64,000 nt of DNA. Origin: Dromaius novaehollandiae. Its lineage: Eukaryota; Chordata; Aves; Casuariiformes; Dromaiidae. Positions 38,623 to 48,915 of the stretch are shown piece by piece. The stretch is from the NCBI RefSeq assembly GCF_036370855.1, contig NC_088112.1:21692469-21756468 (forward strand), written 5' to 3'. The notes beneath the pieces were generated by a model that did not search any database, was not told the origin of the DNA, and saw only the letters and a list, made by a program, of their open reading frames with translations. Every line of letters begins with the position of its first letter. Position 1 is the stretch's first letter. The translations under genes were made by a program, and so were the position numbers.

Positions 38623-38840
38623 CTTATAGCCAGCACTGCATCCTACGGCAGAGCCGATGTGAGAATGACCAAAACTACTATTACACTTAGAACCATAAAC
38701 ACATTCCTGAGAAAAGTCAGGGCTGCTGTGCTGCAGCTTATCCCCCTGGTATGCAGTTTCAGACGATGCTTGAGGTGGCAGCAGCAGGCTCCCCATTTTC
38801 CTGGGTTTTTAATTCTTCAGAGTTTCTGTTCCTCCTCAGC
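38623..38840 (-). other. Candidate exon of an unknown minus-strand transcript
   Basis: Bounded by an acceptor (TTCTCATTTGCAG on the minus strand) and a donor (AAG|GTAGGA). Inside, an ATG at 38,796 in a good context (AAAATGG) opens 58 codons (MGSLLLPPQASSETAYQGDK...HSHIGSAVGCSAGYK) ending in phase 0. I recognise no family. Joined to the SHROOM1 acceptor at 10,120 it would run only 8 more codons to a stop, so it would be an upstream ORF there and not an N-terminal extension. It may be an alternative SHROOM1 leader exon, a lineage-specific gene, or chance. Confidence 0.3.
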
Positions 38841-39793
38841 CTGCAAATGAGAATTTGCTAGACAGGAAAATATGACAAGAAAGCAGGAAGGGATAGTAGC
38901 AAGCCTAACAAAGTTAGGAAGGTCTCAGCTTTCCACACCAGTACAGCAAGGCAAGAGGAGCAATATCTAGTGAAAGACCCCAGTTTGCTAGTTTTTTAGA
39001 GTTGGTTCTGAACTTTTCCATTTTATTCCTTCCTTCTGAAAAAAAGGAAGAGGGATAACTCCTGCAAACCTATCTGCATGTTTAACCAAAGGAAAAAAAA
39101 AAAAAAGGAAGATGACTCAGTGCTACTCACTCTGCCCATATACATTAGATAAAAATTCAACTTTTCACTAAGCTTTTCTAGAGAACTATGGCATTTAACA
39201 TGCATCTGACTATAGTATTGTGCAATTTCACATTACACCTCAGCTGAGCTAACTGTGACACACTGGTAAAAGCAGCAGAGTTGTTGGCTCTTACCCTCTC
39301 TCTCCTTAACAGAAAGGATGTATTTGGCAGCCCCACAACTTTATATTGGGTGTGCAGCTGGGAATGAGTCAGTACAGCTCGCAGAGCAGGTGAAAACTAT
39401 TCCACCAGAGCAAGGAAACAGGCAAGAGCATATGGCTGAAGGCAAGGAGGAGAAAGCAAAAATCATACGTGGTAGCGATAGTCCTCCGTTGAACTGGGTT
39501 AAATGTATCACGAAAATTGACCTTAAAGCCGTGTTTTGTGGATATGTGTGTAGCACCTCCCCATAACAGAACTAACATGTGCAAACTAACGATAATTCTG
39601 TTGATTAACTTCAGAAGCTTTACTTTAATAAAAATTCTAATACATTAAAAGAGTATCTTGTTCAGGTACCATATGGCCGGTCATATTTGTAAGTATGCAC
39701 AAAACTTTTCTTCTTAGCTTATTGGTTGTGGTGACTGGAAGCTTATATGTACAATGGCTTTTCAAAGGCCTGTGTAAAATGAGTCCATATGAC

Positions 39794-39830
39794 AGTTTTC
39801 ACTCTTTGCAGGTAGTTTTCACTCTTTGCA
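39794..39830 (+). repeat. Short tandem duplication (period 20)
   Basis: AGTTTTCACTCTTTGCA occurs at 39,794 and again at 39,814 without mismatch, indicating a recent local duplication. Confidence 0.9.
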
Positions 39831-41938
39831 TGCTGAACTTCCATATTTTTGCTAATACGGCTATTAGACTTAGAAGCCATACAGCCTATAGATAATGTAA
39901 CTGGAAGTATCGCTCTAACACAGGATCCCTCCACGAGCCTTGCACTGGTATGGTAGCTGTTTTCTGCAGCTGTCATTTCTTTTTGGAGAATGAGCTCTCA
40001 TTTTCTTTTAAAGAATATCGTATTACAACAAGGGGAAACCTATTAGATTCCATATGATACTTGCTTAGCAGGCTAATATTGAGAGTGACATACTTCAACA
40101 CTGAATATCTACATTCTTCCCCAGTCATCACAGATGATGAAAAGTAATGTGTAAATGAGTTGCAAATTAAACTCTTGATACAGAAGAGCTGTAAGAAAGC
40201 ACTTCAGAAGAATGTACCTTCGCTGTTGTAAAACTGAAGAGGTTTGACAAAGAGACCACACGGATACCTAAGTGGGCACCAGTAGTTTAACTGCAAAGGC
40301 AAAACTGGGCTCATTTTCAGCGGCTGAGTAGGACTGCCAGGTTGCTCTTTACTAATCATTTGTTTTCACAACAGGATGAAGTAAAACTTTTCTCATGCTG
40401 CCACCTATTAAGCCACTAAACTCATCTACTAAATGAACCAAAAAACTGGTTACCCTGTCAAGAACATTTATTAAATCGAGTTATACAAAGTGTCCTCAAG
40501 GTCATTTCTCCTCAGTGTTATTACACAGTCAGTTTACAGCAATGCCCTGTAAGATGGCAGGAAAGTCGTATGTCCAAAGGAATGGCAGCAGGAACTATAC
40601 CATGATTCCAGCTTGGCACTAACTCCCTGTGTGTCCTCTGAGAAGATATTACGTTTGTCTAGTCCATGTGTACAGTGAAATCAATACACATACCAACCTG
40701 TTTTGTGTATCAGTTAATATTTTGTAGCTCTTGAAAGAGTTACTTATTTTTACAGACATGTAAATAGTACAGCAAACCAGAGATGAGGTTTTACTTCGGT
40801 TAGAATCTCTTTGTCCCATATAGAATGCATGAGATACTCAAACGTGAGAAGTTTAGTAAAAGCATACTTCCATAAATCTAGAATTTATTTTCATAAATCT
40901 AGAAACCCCACGAAGAAGAACTCAAAAAGACTGTTAGATCATTTTCACTCACTGTTGTGCCTCTGGCAAGAGAATAAAACATAATACCATTATGTGACAA
41001 TCCATAGTATGTCTGGTCCCCCCAGCTTGACAAGGATATGGCAGAAGACAGTCTTTTCCCTCTAAGATAGAAAGAGGCCATAGGTGCCAGTTACAAAAAC
41101 GAAGGGGTGGGAGAGCTGTCTTGCCCCAGCCTTCTGCCACTGCACAGGGCACAGTTTGGAGTCCAGTTGTCCTCACAGAAACAGAAAGGGGGAGACACCA
41201 TGGAGGAGGGATATCTCTCCCCCGAACCCTCTTTGCTGTCCTCATTCTTGACATCCCCACAGAATACGTGGCTGGTGTTGATAAACTGGCTGTAGCTGCC
41301 CAAGCACTCACTCATCACCTCTCTCTTCTCTTCCCTGGTGCTGGGGCTACCTGCTGGCAGTCTTGGGGGGGAAGGCCCTGTATCAGAGTCCTTTCTTCTG
41401 GAGGCAGCACACATAACCTTGTACAGCACAAGGCTCATCTCCTTCCCCTTCTCACCTTCATCAATAGAGTCAACCAACGGGAAATGATCTTACCTGATCC
41501 TGATGCTTGGAGGACCGTGGTGGGCATGTGAACAAGAAAACAGCCCCTCCTGGGCATATCCTTCTCATGTAGGTTGTTCCCTTGCCTGAGGAACTGAGAA
41601 AATTACAACTCTCAAACATTGCATTATTTTAGGTTCTAAAACCTGATTACAGTGGAAAAAACAATGTTCCATCAACTCTCTAAAGTGCCTTGTTACTGCT
41701 GGTGGCTTCTTACCTATCTATTACAGTAATGTCCTGCAGACACCAAACAAAACTTGAGACAGTCACAATCTTGGTTGTGTGTCTAGCTGTGTATATATGT
41801 TTCAAATCCTTATAAACCTATCATTATCCTAGTGCCTGAATGATTCATAACGTTTAATATAGAGCACCCCTGGAAGGTAAGGGAAATAGCAGTATACACT
41901 GCCAAATCCCACTCACGGAGTCAGCTTCCATTGCTCAC

Positions 41939-41977
41939 TCCTTAAATATTCAAATATTCATTCCTTAAATATTCAAA
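41939..41977 (+). repeat. Short tandem duplication (period 23)
   Basis: TCCTTAAATATTCAAA occurs at 41,939 and 41,962, identical. Confidence 0.9.
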
Positions 41978-42129
41978 CAAGATCTTCATGCTGTCTCTGA
42001 TGCAAACAACAGCAATGCTTTGTTGTAATCTTCTTTAAATCCTGAAAACTCTGCTCTTCCACGATGCCCACAAGAACAAGATAACTATTGATTGCTGATA
42101 TGCTAAGTCCTTTCTCTTGTCTTATGTTT

Positions 42130-42236
42130 GTTTTATAAACTCTTTGGGTAGTTTATTCTGTGTTTGTGCAGCACTCAGGAAAATGGTCTCATGGTCCACT
42201 AGGGAAACTCCTAGGTGCTATAAATGATGATAATAA
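42130..42236 (+). repeat. Ancient CR1-type LINE 3' tail
   Basis: 'taaactctttgggta', 'ttctgtgtttgtgcagcact', 'aatggtctcatggtccacta', 'ctcctaggtgctataaat' and a trailing 'gatgataataaa' follow the widespread sauropsid tail 'ctctttggggcag...tctgtgtttgtacagcgcctagcacaatggggtcctggtccatgactggggctcctaggtgctac...aataataa'. It is strongly diverged. Confidence 0.6.
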
Positions 42237-45185
42237 ACTGATGGGAAATTGAAATATAAAGAAAATAAATGATATACATAAAGCACCACAGGTAGAAGGA
42301 CAGAGAGTCTGCAAGAAAAAAAGGGAATTCATGAACTTCCACAGCTTTTGTCTATATAATTATTAGGTTTCACTCTGTTCCAAAATCTTTAGGAAGGCTG
42401 GAAACGTGTGTTCCATGGGACAATTATGAAAATAACGACTGGGAAAAATCCCATACAATGTGCATGTGAACAACAGCTCAAATGGCAGGCTTCACATTAT
42501 ATAGACCGTGGAGACTCGTATAATAATCTGGTAAGAGAAGGCAGTTAGGAACAGAATGACAGACAGGGCCCATTCTTCTGACTGTCATCAGTTTAAGGTA
42601 TTGCTAGTGCTGCCAAAGAAATAAAAAGGGGCTAACTTAACCATAAGCTATTATCACTGGTGATAAAGAAAAAAAGTCCTCGTTTTATACTACAGTAATA
42701 AAATCAGCAGTACAGAGGTTATTAGCTCTGATTGCGTCTTGTTGAATAATGACATATGTTTATATGCATCAGTTCTTTAAAATATTTTGTTTGATCTTTT
42801 TGGTTTATGGTAGCAAGGAGCTGTTCTAAGTAACAGGAAACATTTCTTCTTTTTAAGCACACATTTCTTTAGAAATTGTTACAGTTCACATCTGTATAGC
42901 AGACACCTAACTCAGCTGTTACCATGAGTGTGCAGTTAGCTGTTTCTGCAACATTATTAAGGGACCCTGCAGAGAGCAGCTGATACTTCTTGTGTTTCAA
43001 AGTCCACTGAATCCATTCAGTGAGCCAAAATGAAAACTCTCTGTTTATCAGGGCATAACAGCTATACCTGTGATTAATGCTTTTTCTGCCTTGTGGAAAC
43101 AAACAAACGTCATTACCTAACTGCAGAGCAAAGCCACACATTCTTCAGCTCTGTTTCATAGGAATTTAAAAATTATTTTTAATTCTGGTGGTATGAACCA
43201 GGTACCCACTCAACGTTTCCCAGAAAAAAAAAGGGAAAACATAGTTTCTGCTGCAACAATCTTACGATTAATAATATATAGAATAAATATTGAAGATATA
43301 TAAAACATTAGAAAATCAAACAATCTAATAATTGTATGGATTTTAAAGAGACATTACCACACTAATCTGCTTGGACATTGTGTTTTACTAAACAAAAATC
43401 TTTAATAGAGCAAATGCTTGTGCAAATAAGCAACTACCTACATCAGCAAGTACTCTTCGTTTGAGTCAGAATCTTCGCTTGAATATAATTATGCCATTTA
43501 TAACTTTTCAGGAAATGTGTTCAAATATTGAGAAACCTGAAGTCTAACAAAAAGCCATGGTTTGGATGATAAGCTGGCTTTGGCAGTGAGTTGGGCTTAG
43601 AGGGCTCTCTCTTTTCTCTCTCATTCTCTTTCCTGGCCCTGCAGGCTTCAGTTTTGCAAATACATATTGCTGTGACTGTGCTAGATCTCTTTTCACTTGT
43701 TCCATGAACTTTTCAGTCTACTTAGGTACAATTTTCAAAAATTAAATGTTTAAGAATCCTCTAATCAATGCTGTGTATATATAAAAATATGTAAGATTAT
43801 TTTGGCGCCACCATACAGAATGATACTTAAAGATCTACTATGGCTTTAGCATCCAGAAGTACCACTCATGTCTTGTTAAGACAGGCATTATTCGAGATAG
43901 GCATAATTGTTCTCAGTTTGTCAGGTGGTTTCAATGAGGTAAAGCAAATATTCACTTTTTTGTTGGATTATTTTCCTGTCATTTTAGCCCCCTGAATGGA
44001 CTCCCCACAAGATCTGATAAGATCAAAGATCAATGCAAAGGAGAGAGCAGGAATGCACATTTGGTTTGTGGAAGAGGGTAGTATTAGAGGGCAGCTTAAA
44101 TTGCCATGGAACAGCAGTAAGTGTAGTTATGTTTGTCATGTAGTCACGTTTGTCTGAAACTAATATAAAGTGGGACTAATTCAGACCCACAAGGGAGGAA
44201 CAGATGGACTTGTTTGGAGCAAGCATGCTTGACTGAAGGATATATTTTTAAAATGAATGAAAATATATGTCACCTTACCCAAAAGAGTTTAAACAGAGCT
44301 GACCTTAGAAGTGACAGTATCCCTCTGCTATGACAATCAAACAGACTTTAAGAAATCTAACGAAAAAGGTTGTATCATTTCACATTATAGATTGTTATCT
44401 GAATTAACCTTCTCTCCCAAATGAAAGAATGCCAGGCTGACATTTTTGTAAGTTAATTAAACATTCTCTGAGTAAGCACTCCTTACTTTGAAGCCCTAAG
44501 ATGTGAAAGGTAGATTATGGGTGACATTTCACTACATTATTGATAGCATAGCTCTAATTAAAAACAACTGACAAGAAAGCAGGTTTTCTCATGTATTTTC
44601 CTAATTAAATAAAATGAAAAACCATCCCTTTAGTCATGTCCAGTAGCAAGACTCTCTGAGTATTCATGATGTAATCGATATTACTCCACTGGAGGTCTTT
44701 TAGAGCACATTCCACAGATAGCTGGTAGTGACTGAAGAGCACTCTGCATTTTTGGATGCCTACCTCAGACTGGAGGTAAATGTGTGCTGCATAAGGAATG
44801 AAAAGGAATCCGAGGGTACTATAGTTACAGTTACTTCTGTCGTAGGTGGATATTACCTCTACAGAGAAGTGAAATGTGAGAGACATTTTAACAGCAAATG
44901 AAGATTAGTTTCATTCTTTCTTCATTAGCTTACTGAATGCTATTGCTGAGATTTTCTTAATGGTTAATATTGAGTATCAAAATTTCTGCAGATGAACATG
45001 AATTTCGTCAGAATAGCCAATAATTTGTCTCCTCAGCTCCCCCTAGAGGCTGGTAGATAAACACTCTTGTTTTGTGATTTACCACGTTAAGAAGGTAAAC
45101 CCTGAGAACAAGGATTTTGTTTACAACTTGCTTTCATGTGCCAAGTCTCTAGCTTGAATGCAAACAAGCGTGTGGGTTCAGCAGC

Positions 45186-45260
45186 CAGCTGTAGATCTTT
45201 CTCTTTGCTTTCTAATCAGAAAGAAACCTCCCTCCCATTCCACAGCTGCAACATATATAA
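45186..45260 (+). promoter_or_regulatory. GDF9: GDF9 core promoter: two E-boxes and a TATA box
   Basis: CAGCTG E-boxes at 45,186-45,191 and 45,243-45,248, then TATATAA at 45,254-45,260. The start ATG is 75 bases beyond the TATA box, so transcription probably begins near 45,285. E-boxes in the proximal promoter are known to be needed for oocyte expression of mammalian Gdf9. There is no CpG island here, as expected for a tissue-restricted gene. Confidence 0.6.
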
Positions 45261-45334
45261 GGGATCAGGCCTGGGTGCTCTTTTTTTCTTGAATATTTTA
45301 GGGGAGGTGTTTTTTTACTGCAGCCCTAAAGAGC

Positions 45335-45764
45335 ATGGAGAGTCCTTGGAGAATTTGTGTTTGTTTCTATTGCTGTATCCACTGGCTTTCTTCTTGCATC
45401 CAGTGTTCCCCCCACTCCAGGGATCGTGTAGCATCTGACAAGACCTCGGGGTTACTGGTAGCTCCTGAGGACAATGCCAGCAAGCTAAATCCATTATTGC
45501 GGCTTCCAAAAGGTGTGAGACGTGGATATGCCCTCCTGCCTCCCCTTCTCAAGGTGTTGTCTGACCAGGGACACCAGAATTGGGAAACTGAGACTCCTAG
45601 GCTACAGCCAGACTCCAGAGCCCTTAGGTACATGAAGAGGCTGTATAAGATGTCTGCTACCAAGGAGGGAATCCCAAAGGCCAACAAAAGTCACCTCTAT
45701 AACACTGTTCGACTCTTCACTCCGTGTTCGGAATGCAAGCACCGCCACAGGGACCTGCTGAAAG
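45335..45764 (+). CDS. GDF9: GDF9 exon 1 coding part
   Basis: Signal peptide and first part of the prodomain, 143 codons plus one base, ending ..HRHRDLLK at AAAG|GTAGGT. The single-intron structure and phase match mammalian GDF9. Confidence 0.96.
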
Positions 45765-48590
45765 GTAGGTGTGGAGTGACTCAAGTTGGAAAGTTTAACT
45801 GGGGAGCTTTTCCATGTGTTCTGCACTTGCAGTGTAATAGGAAAATATCTTGCTCCTTTAGAGGTTTTAACTATGCTAACCTTAATGGCTCTTCTCTTAA
45901 ACTGTAGAGTTTTTTCATAACCTGCTTTTCCTTGAATAGCATTAGACATAGGGTTCTCCACAGTTTGGGAATCCAAATAAAAATAGTACTATGGTTAAGA
46001 TCACATTGACATTTTAGCCTAACTCATCTCATTATGAGACAAAGAGAATTCTGCAAACAGTTTTAAGTAAAGTAAGAAAAGGGGAATAAATGTCCAGGAA
46101 TCATGTTTCTGTCTACTGTTCACTTTTGTTTTTTGAAGGTGATGAAAACTCAGCACTGTAATTAGATTTGTAACAAACTGTTGAGAATCCCGTTACAAGA
46201 TGACTTTTGTCCTTGCATTGTACTTTTGCTAGGGAAGAATTATAACCTAAATGTGTAAACACACATAAATGAAGAATAGAACTTTTTGTAAGTTGGTTTC
46301 AGGACTGACAAACTAACATAGCTAGGCAGTTCACTTACTCACCATGTTTTCACGGTTTTCTTAAATCTGGTCTGATCACAGCAATGGCAACTAGAAATCC
46401 TTGGCCTTTAATTCTGCTTGTATGATTGCAGACAAGTGATCTGAGTCTTCCTGATTTGGATTTCTTCACTTGGAAAGCCAGATAACCTAAGACACAAACA
46501 TACTTCTGCACAGTAAAGGCACTCTGAGGTTCAGCTAAAAAACACTCATTACGGAAAAATACAAACGAATCAATGTTCATAACTAAAACTTCCTAGCACA
46601 GCATAATCTACTGTTTTAGAAATACATTATTAGTTAACAATTAATCTCATGATTGTATATCCTCAATATAGTAATAATTAAAGTAGTAGTCTGATTATTC
46701 AAGTTATTCAAATTCATGATTTTATTTAAAAAACTTAATATAGGAAAAAGATATGAATTTACCATGCTCTACAGAGCCCTAACCTGATTTTTGATTCTTT
46801 GGCCTATATAGGTTTGAAGACCCCTTAATGTGCTCATGAAGAATTTCTAATTTACAGAAAAAGTACAGTGGTGAGCAGTATGAAAAGCAACATATTAAAT
46901 ATATGCTATATCCACAGCTGGAATACAGGCCAGAAAATGGGCTCATTGGTCTCAAAATAAGATGGAAATTGGATAAAATTCAAAGAAACCCCCAAAATTC
47001 TTAATATCATGGGAAAAGATAAGAACAGTGCATCTTACAGTAGAGGTGCCTTCAAAAATAGTTTGGAAGTTCTGGTTCTGTTTCACAAAAGAAGAGCAAA
47101 GCTGCAGCCATGAAATGATACAATTTATTTAAAAAAATAGCACTATTAAATTGCTGCTTTGTTATTACTTAGGCTTACTGTCAACTACTGGGGTCGAGAG
47201 ATTTGAATAGGAGGAATACATGAATAGGAAAAACAACTAGAGTTAATGACAAAAAGTTCTGAAAACATTCACTTTACAATTGTAGCTATTTCATTTCATG
47301 GCTTCATGTATAATCTAAGTGTCTAGTTCCTGTTTTCCCATACTGATACTGTTGAAAGGCAACTGCTAACTCACTTGCTTTTCCACTGTTTCTTAAGTAA
47401 ATTACTCCTACCCATTGAAATCTTGGGTTTTCTTGTTTTTATTGCATTTTCTTAACTTTTAAATCTTATGTTCATGGCTGATGTAGAAACTCAATACAAT
47501 AAAAATAAGGATGGGCATCTCAGCTGGTTTCTTCTTCTACTGACTTCTTTCTATTTATTCACTAGACTAGAGTATTTATGCCATGGTGGCAAATTAAGAT
47601 ATACTAATTCTACAAGATTTTGTTTCTCCCTTCTCAGGAGACCTTCACTCGGTGGATTTGCTCTTCAACCTGGATCGTGTTACTGCTCTAGAGCACTTAC
47701 TCAAGTCTGTCTTGCTCTATTCCTTTGACACATCAGTTCCCACTTCTTCTGCCACTACATGCATGTGCCATTTATCTATTAAGGAGTATGATTTTTCTAG
47801 CCAAGTGTGTCCAAGCGTTTCACACTCCATAGCTTTTAGTTTGCACATTGAATTTAGAAAACGCAAGTGGGTTGAGATTGATGTGACTTCTTTTCTCCAG
47901 CCTCTAATTGCTACTAACAGGAGGAATATTCATATGGCTGTGAACTTCACTTGTCTGATGGGTGATCCACAACATAACACTACACAGGAGAATTCCATTA
48001 ATGTAGCACTGGTTCCCCCTTCCCTCCTTCTTTACCTAAATGATACCAGTGAGCAAGCTTATCACAGGTGGAACTCACTTAGACATAGAAGGAAAATCCC
48101 AGTGTGGCCCAGGCAAAGGAACAATCCGCTTGCTGATCCTATGGATGACCAAGGAAAAGAAAATATACAGAGTAAAAGGGCTTCTCGACGTCGAAGAGAT
48201 GAGAATTTGAAAGAAGCTCCAGCAGCACCACCTTATAATTTGAGTGAATATTTCAAACAGTTTCTGTTTCCTGAGAACGAGTGTGAGCTTCACAACTTTC
48301 GTCTAAGTTTTAGCCAACTAAAATGGGACAAATGGATAATAGCACCTCATAGATACAGCCCTCAGTACTGCAAAGGTGACTGCCCAAGAGTAGTTGGGCA
48401 TCGTTATGGCTCTCCTGTGCATACAATGGTACAGAACATAATCTATGAGAAACTGGACTCATCTGTTCCAAAGCCCTCTTGTGTTCCTGCTGAGTATAGT
48501 CCATTGAGCGTCTTAACCATAGAGCCCGATGGTTCTATAGTTTACAAAGAATATGAAGATATGATAGCTACTAAATGTACTTGTCGGTAG
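45335..48590 (+). CDS. GDF9: GDF9, growth differentiation factor 9 (oocyte TGF-beta family ligand)
   Basis: Secreted oocyte factor acting on granulosa cells through BMPR2 and ALK5. Two coding exons, 45,335-45,764 and 47,638-48,590, join in phase 1 (Lys-Gly-Asp) to give 460 residues; human is 454. The start ATG has A at -3 and G at +4. The protein begins with a signal peptide (MESPWRICVCFYCCIHWLSS), then a prodomain with N-glycosylation sites (NKS, NFT, NTT, NDT), a furin site RASRRRR ending at residue 330, and a 130-residue mature domain. The mature domain has NLSEYFKQFLFP, YCKGDCPR, VGHRYGSPVHTMVQN and the terminal KCTCR, with six cysteines. As usual for GDF9/BMP15 the intermolecular cysteine is missing (PSCVPAEYS). 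Residue 397 is Gly (see findings). It is divergent from SHROOM1 and in tandem with UQCRQ. Confidence 0.98.
45765..47637 (+). other. GDF9 intron
   Basis: 1,873 bases, GTAGGT...CAG, AT-rich, no repeat recognised. Confidence 0.9.
47638..48590 (+). CDS. GDF9: GDF9 exon 2 coding part
   Basis: Acceptor TTCTCCCTTCTCAG|GAGACC; the two first bases complete Gly, then DLHSVDLLFNLDRV. It contains the rest of the prodomain, the RRRR cleavage site (codon ending at 48,197) and the whole cystine-knot domain; TAG at 48,588-48,590. Confidence 0.98.
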
Positions 48591-48909
48591 TGGGTGAATC
48601 CTAATTTGTTTTCTCTTGGTTCTGGGTGTGGTTTTTTTTCATTTTCAAAGTAATTTGTAATTCTGATCAACTGAATAGCATTTGTGTAGTTCTAATAGCT
48701 CTTTATGATCAGTTAGGATTTAGCATGGGGTTAGTAGAAGGTATTCACATAATAGCACTTATTTTTGTAGCCACTCAGCCTTTCTAGAATGTGAAATTAA
48801 ATGTAAATAATAGTTTTTACTGGAATAATTTTGCATTTAAAATGTGGAAGTGGTTTCAACTACCAGATATCTATTTTAAGCAGTTTTGTTATAGATTTAA
48901 AAAAAAAGG

Positions 48910-48915
48910 AATAAA
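48910..48915 (+). terminator. GDF9: Possible GDF9 polyadenylation signal
   Basis: AATAAA about 320 bases after the stop. Other AATAAA motifs follow (for example near 49,572), so the true 3' end is uncertain. Confidence 0.35.

Larger units (their letters stand above)
38841..45180. other. Intergenic region between the CpG island and GDF9
   Basis: AT-rich, with no supported gene. It holds two short tandem duplications (39,794 and 41,939), an open minus-strand region at 41,091-41,609 (see findings), and an ancient CR1-type tail at 42,130-42,236. Minus-strand open frames at 42,869-43,141 and 44,605-44,886 match nothing I know. Confidence 0.5.

Noticed and set aside
44605-44886. 93-codon minus-strand frame near GDF9 with possible splice sites
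   Set aside because: Signals are ambiguous (the same bases read as acceptor or donor), no family, and it lies in AT-rich sequence upstream of GDF9.
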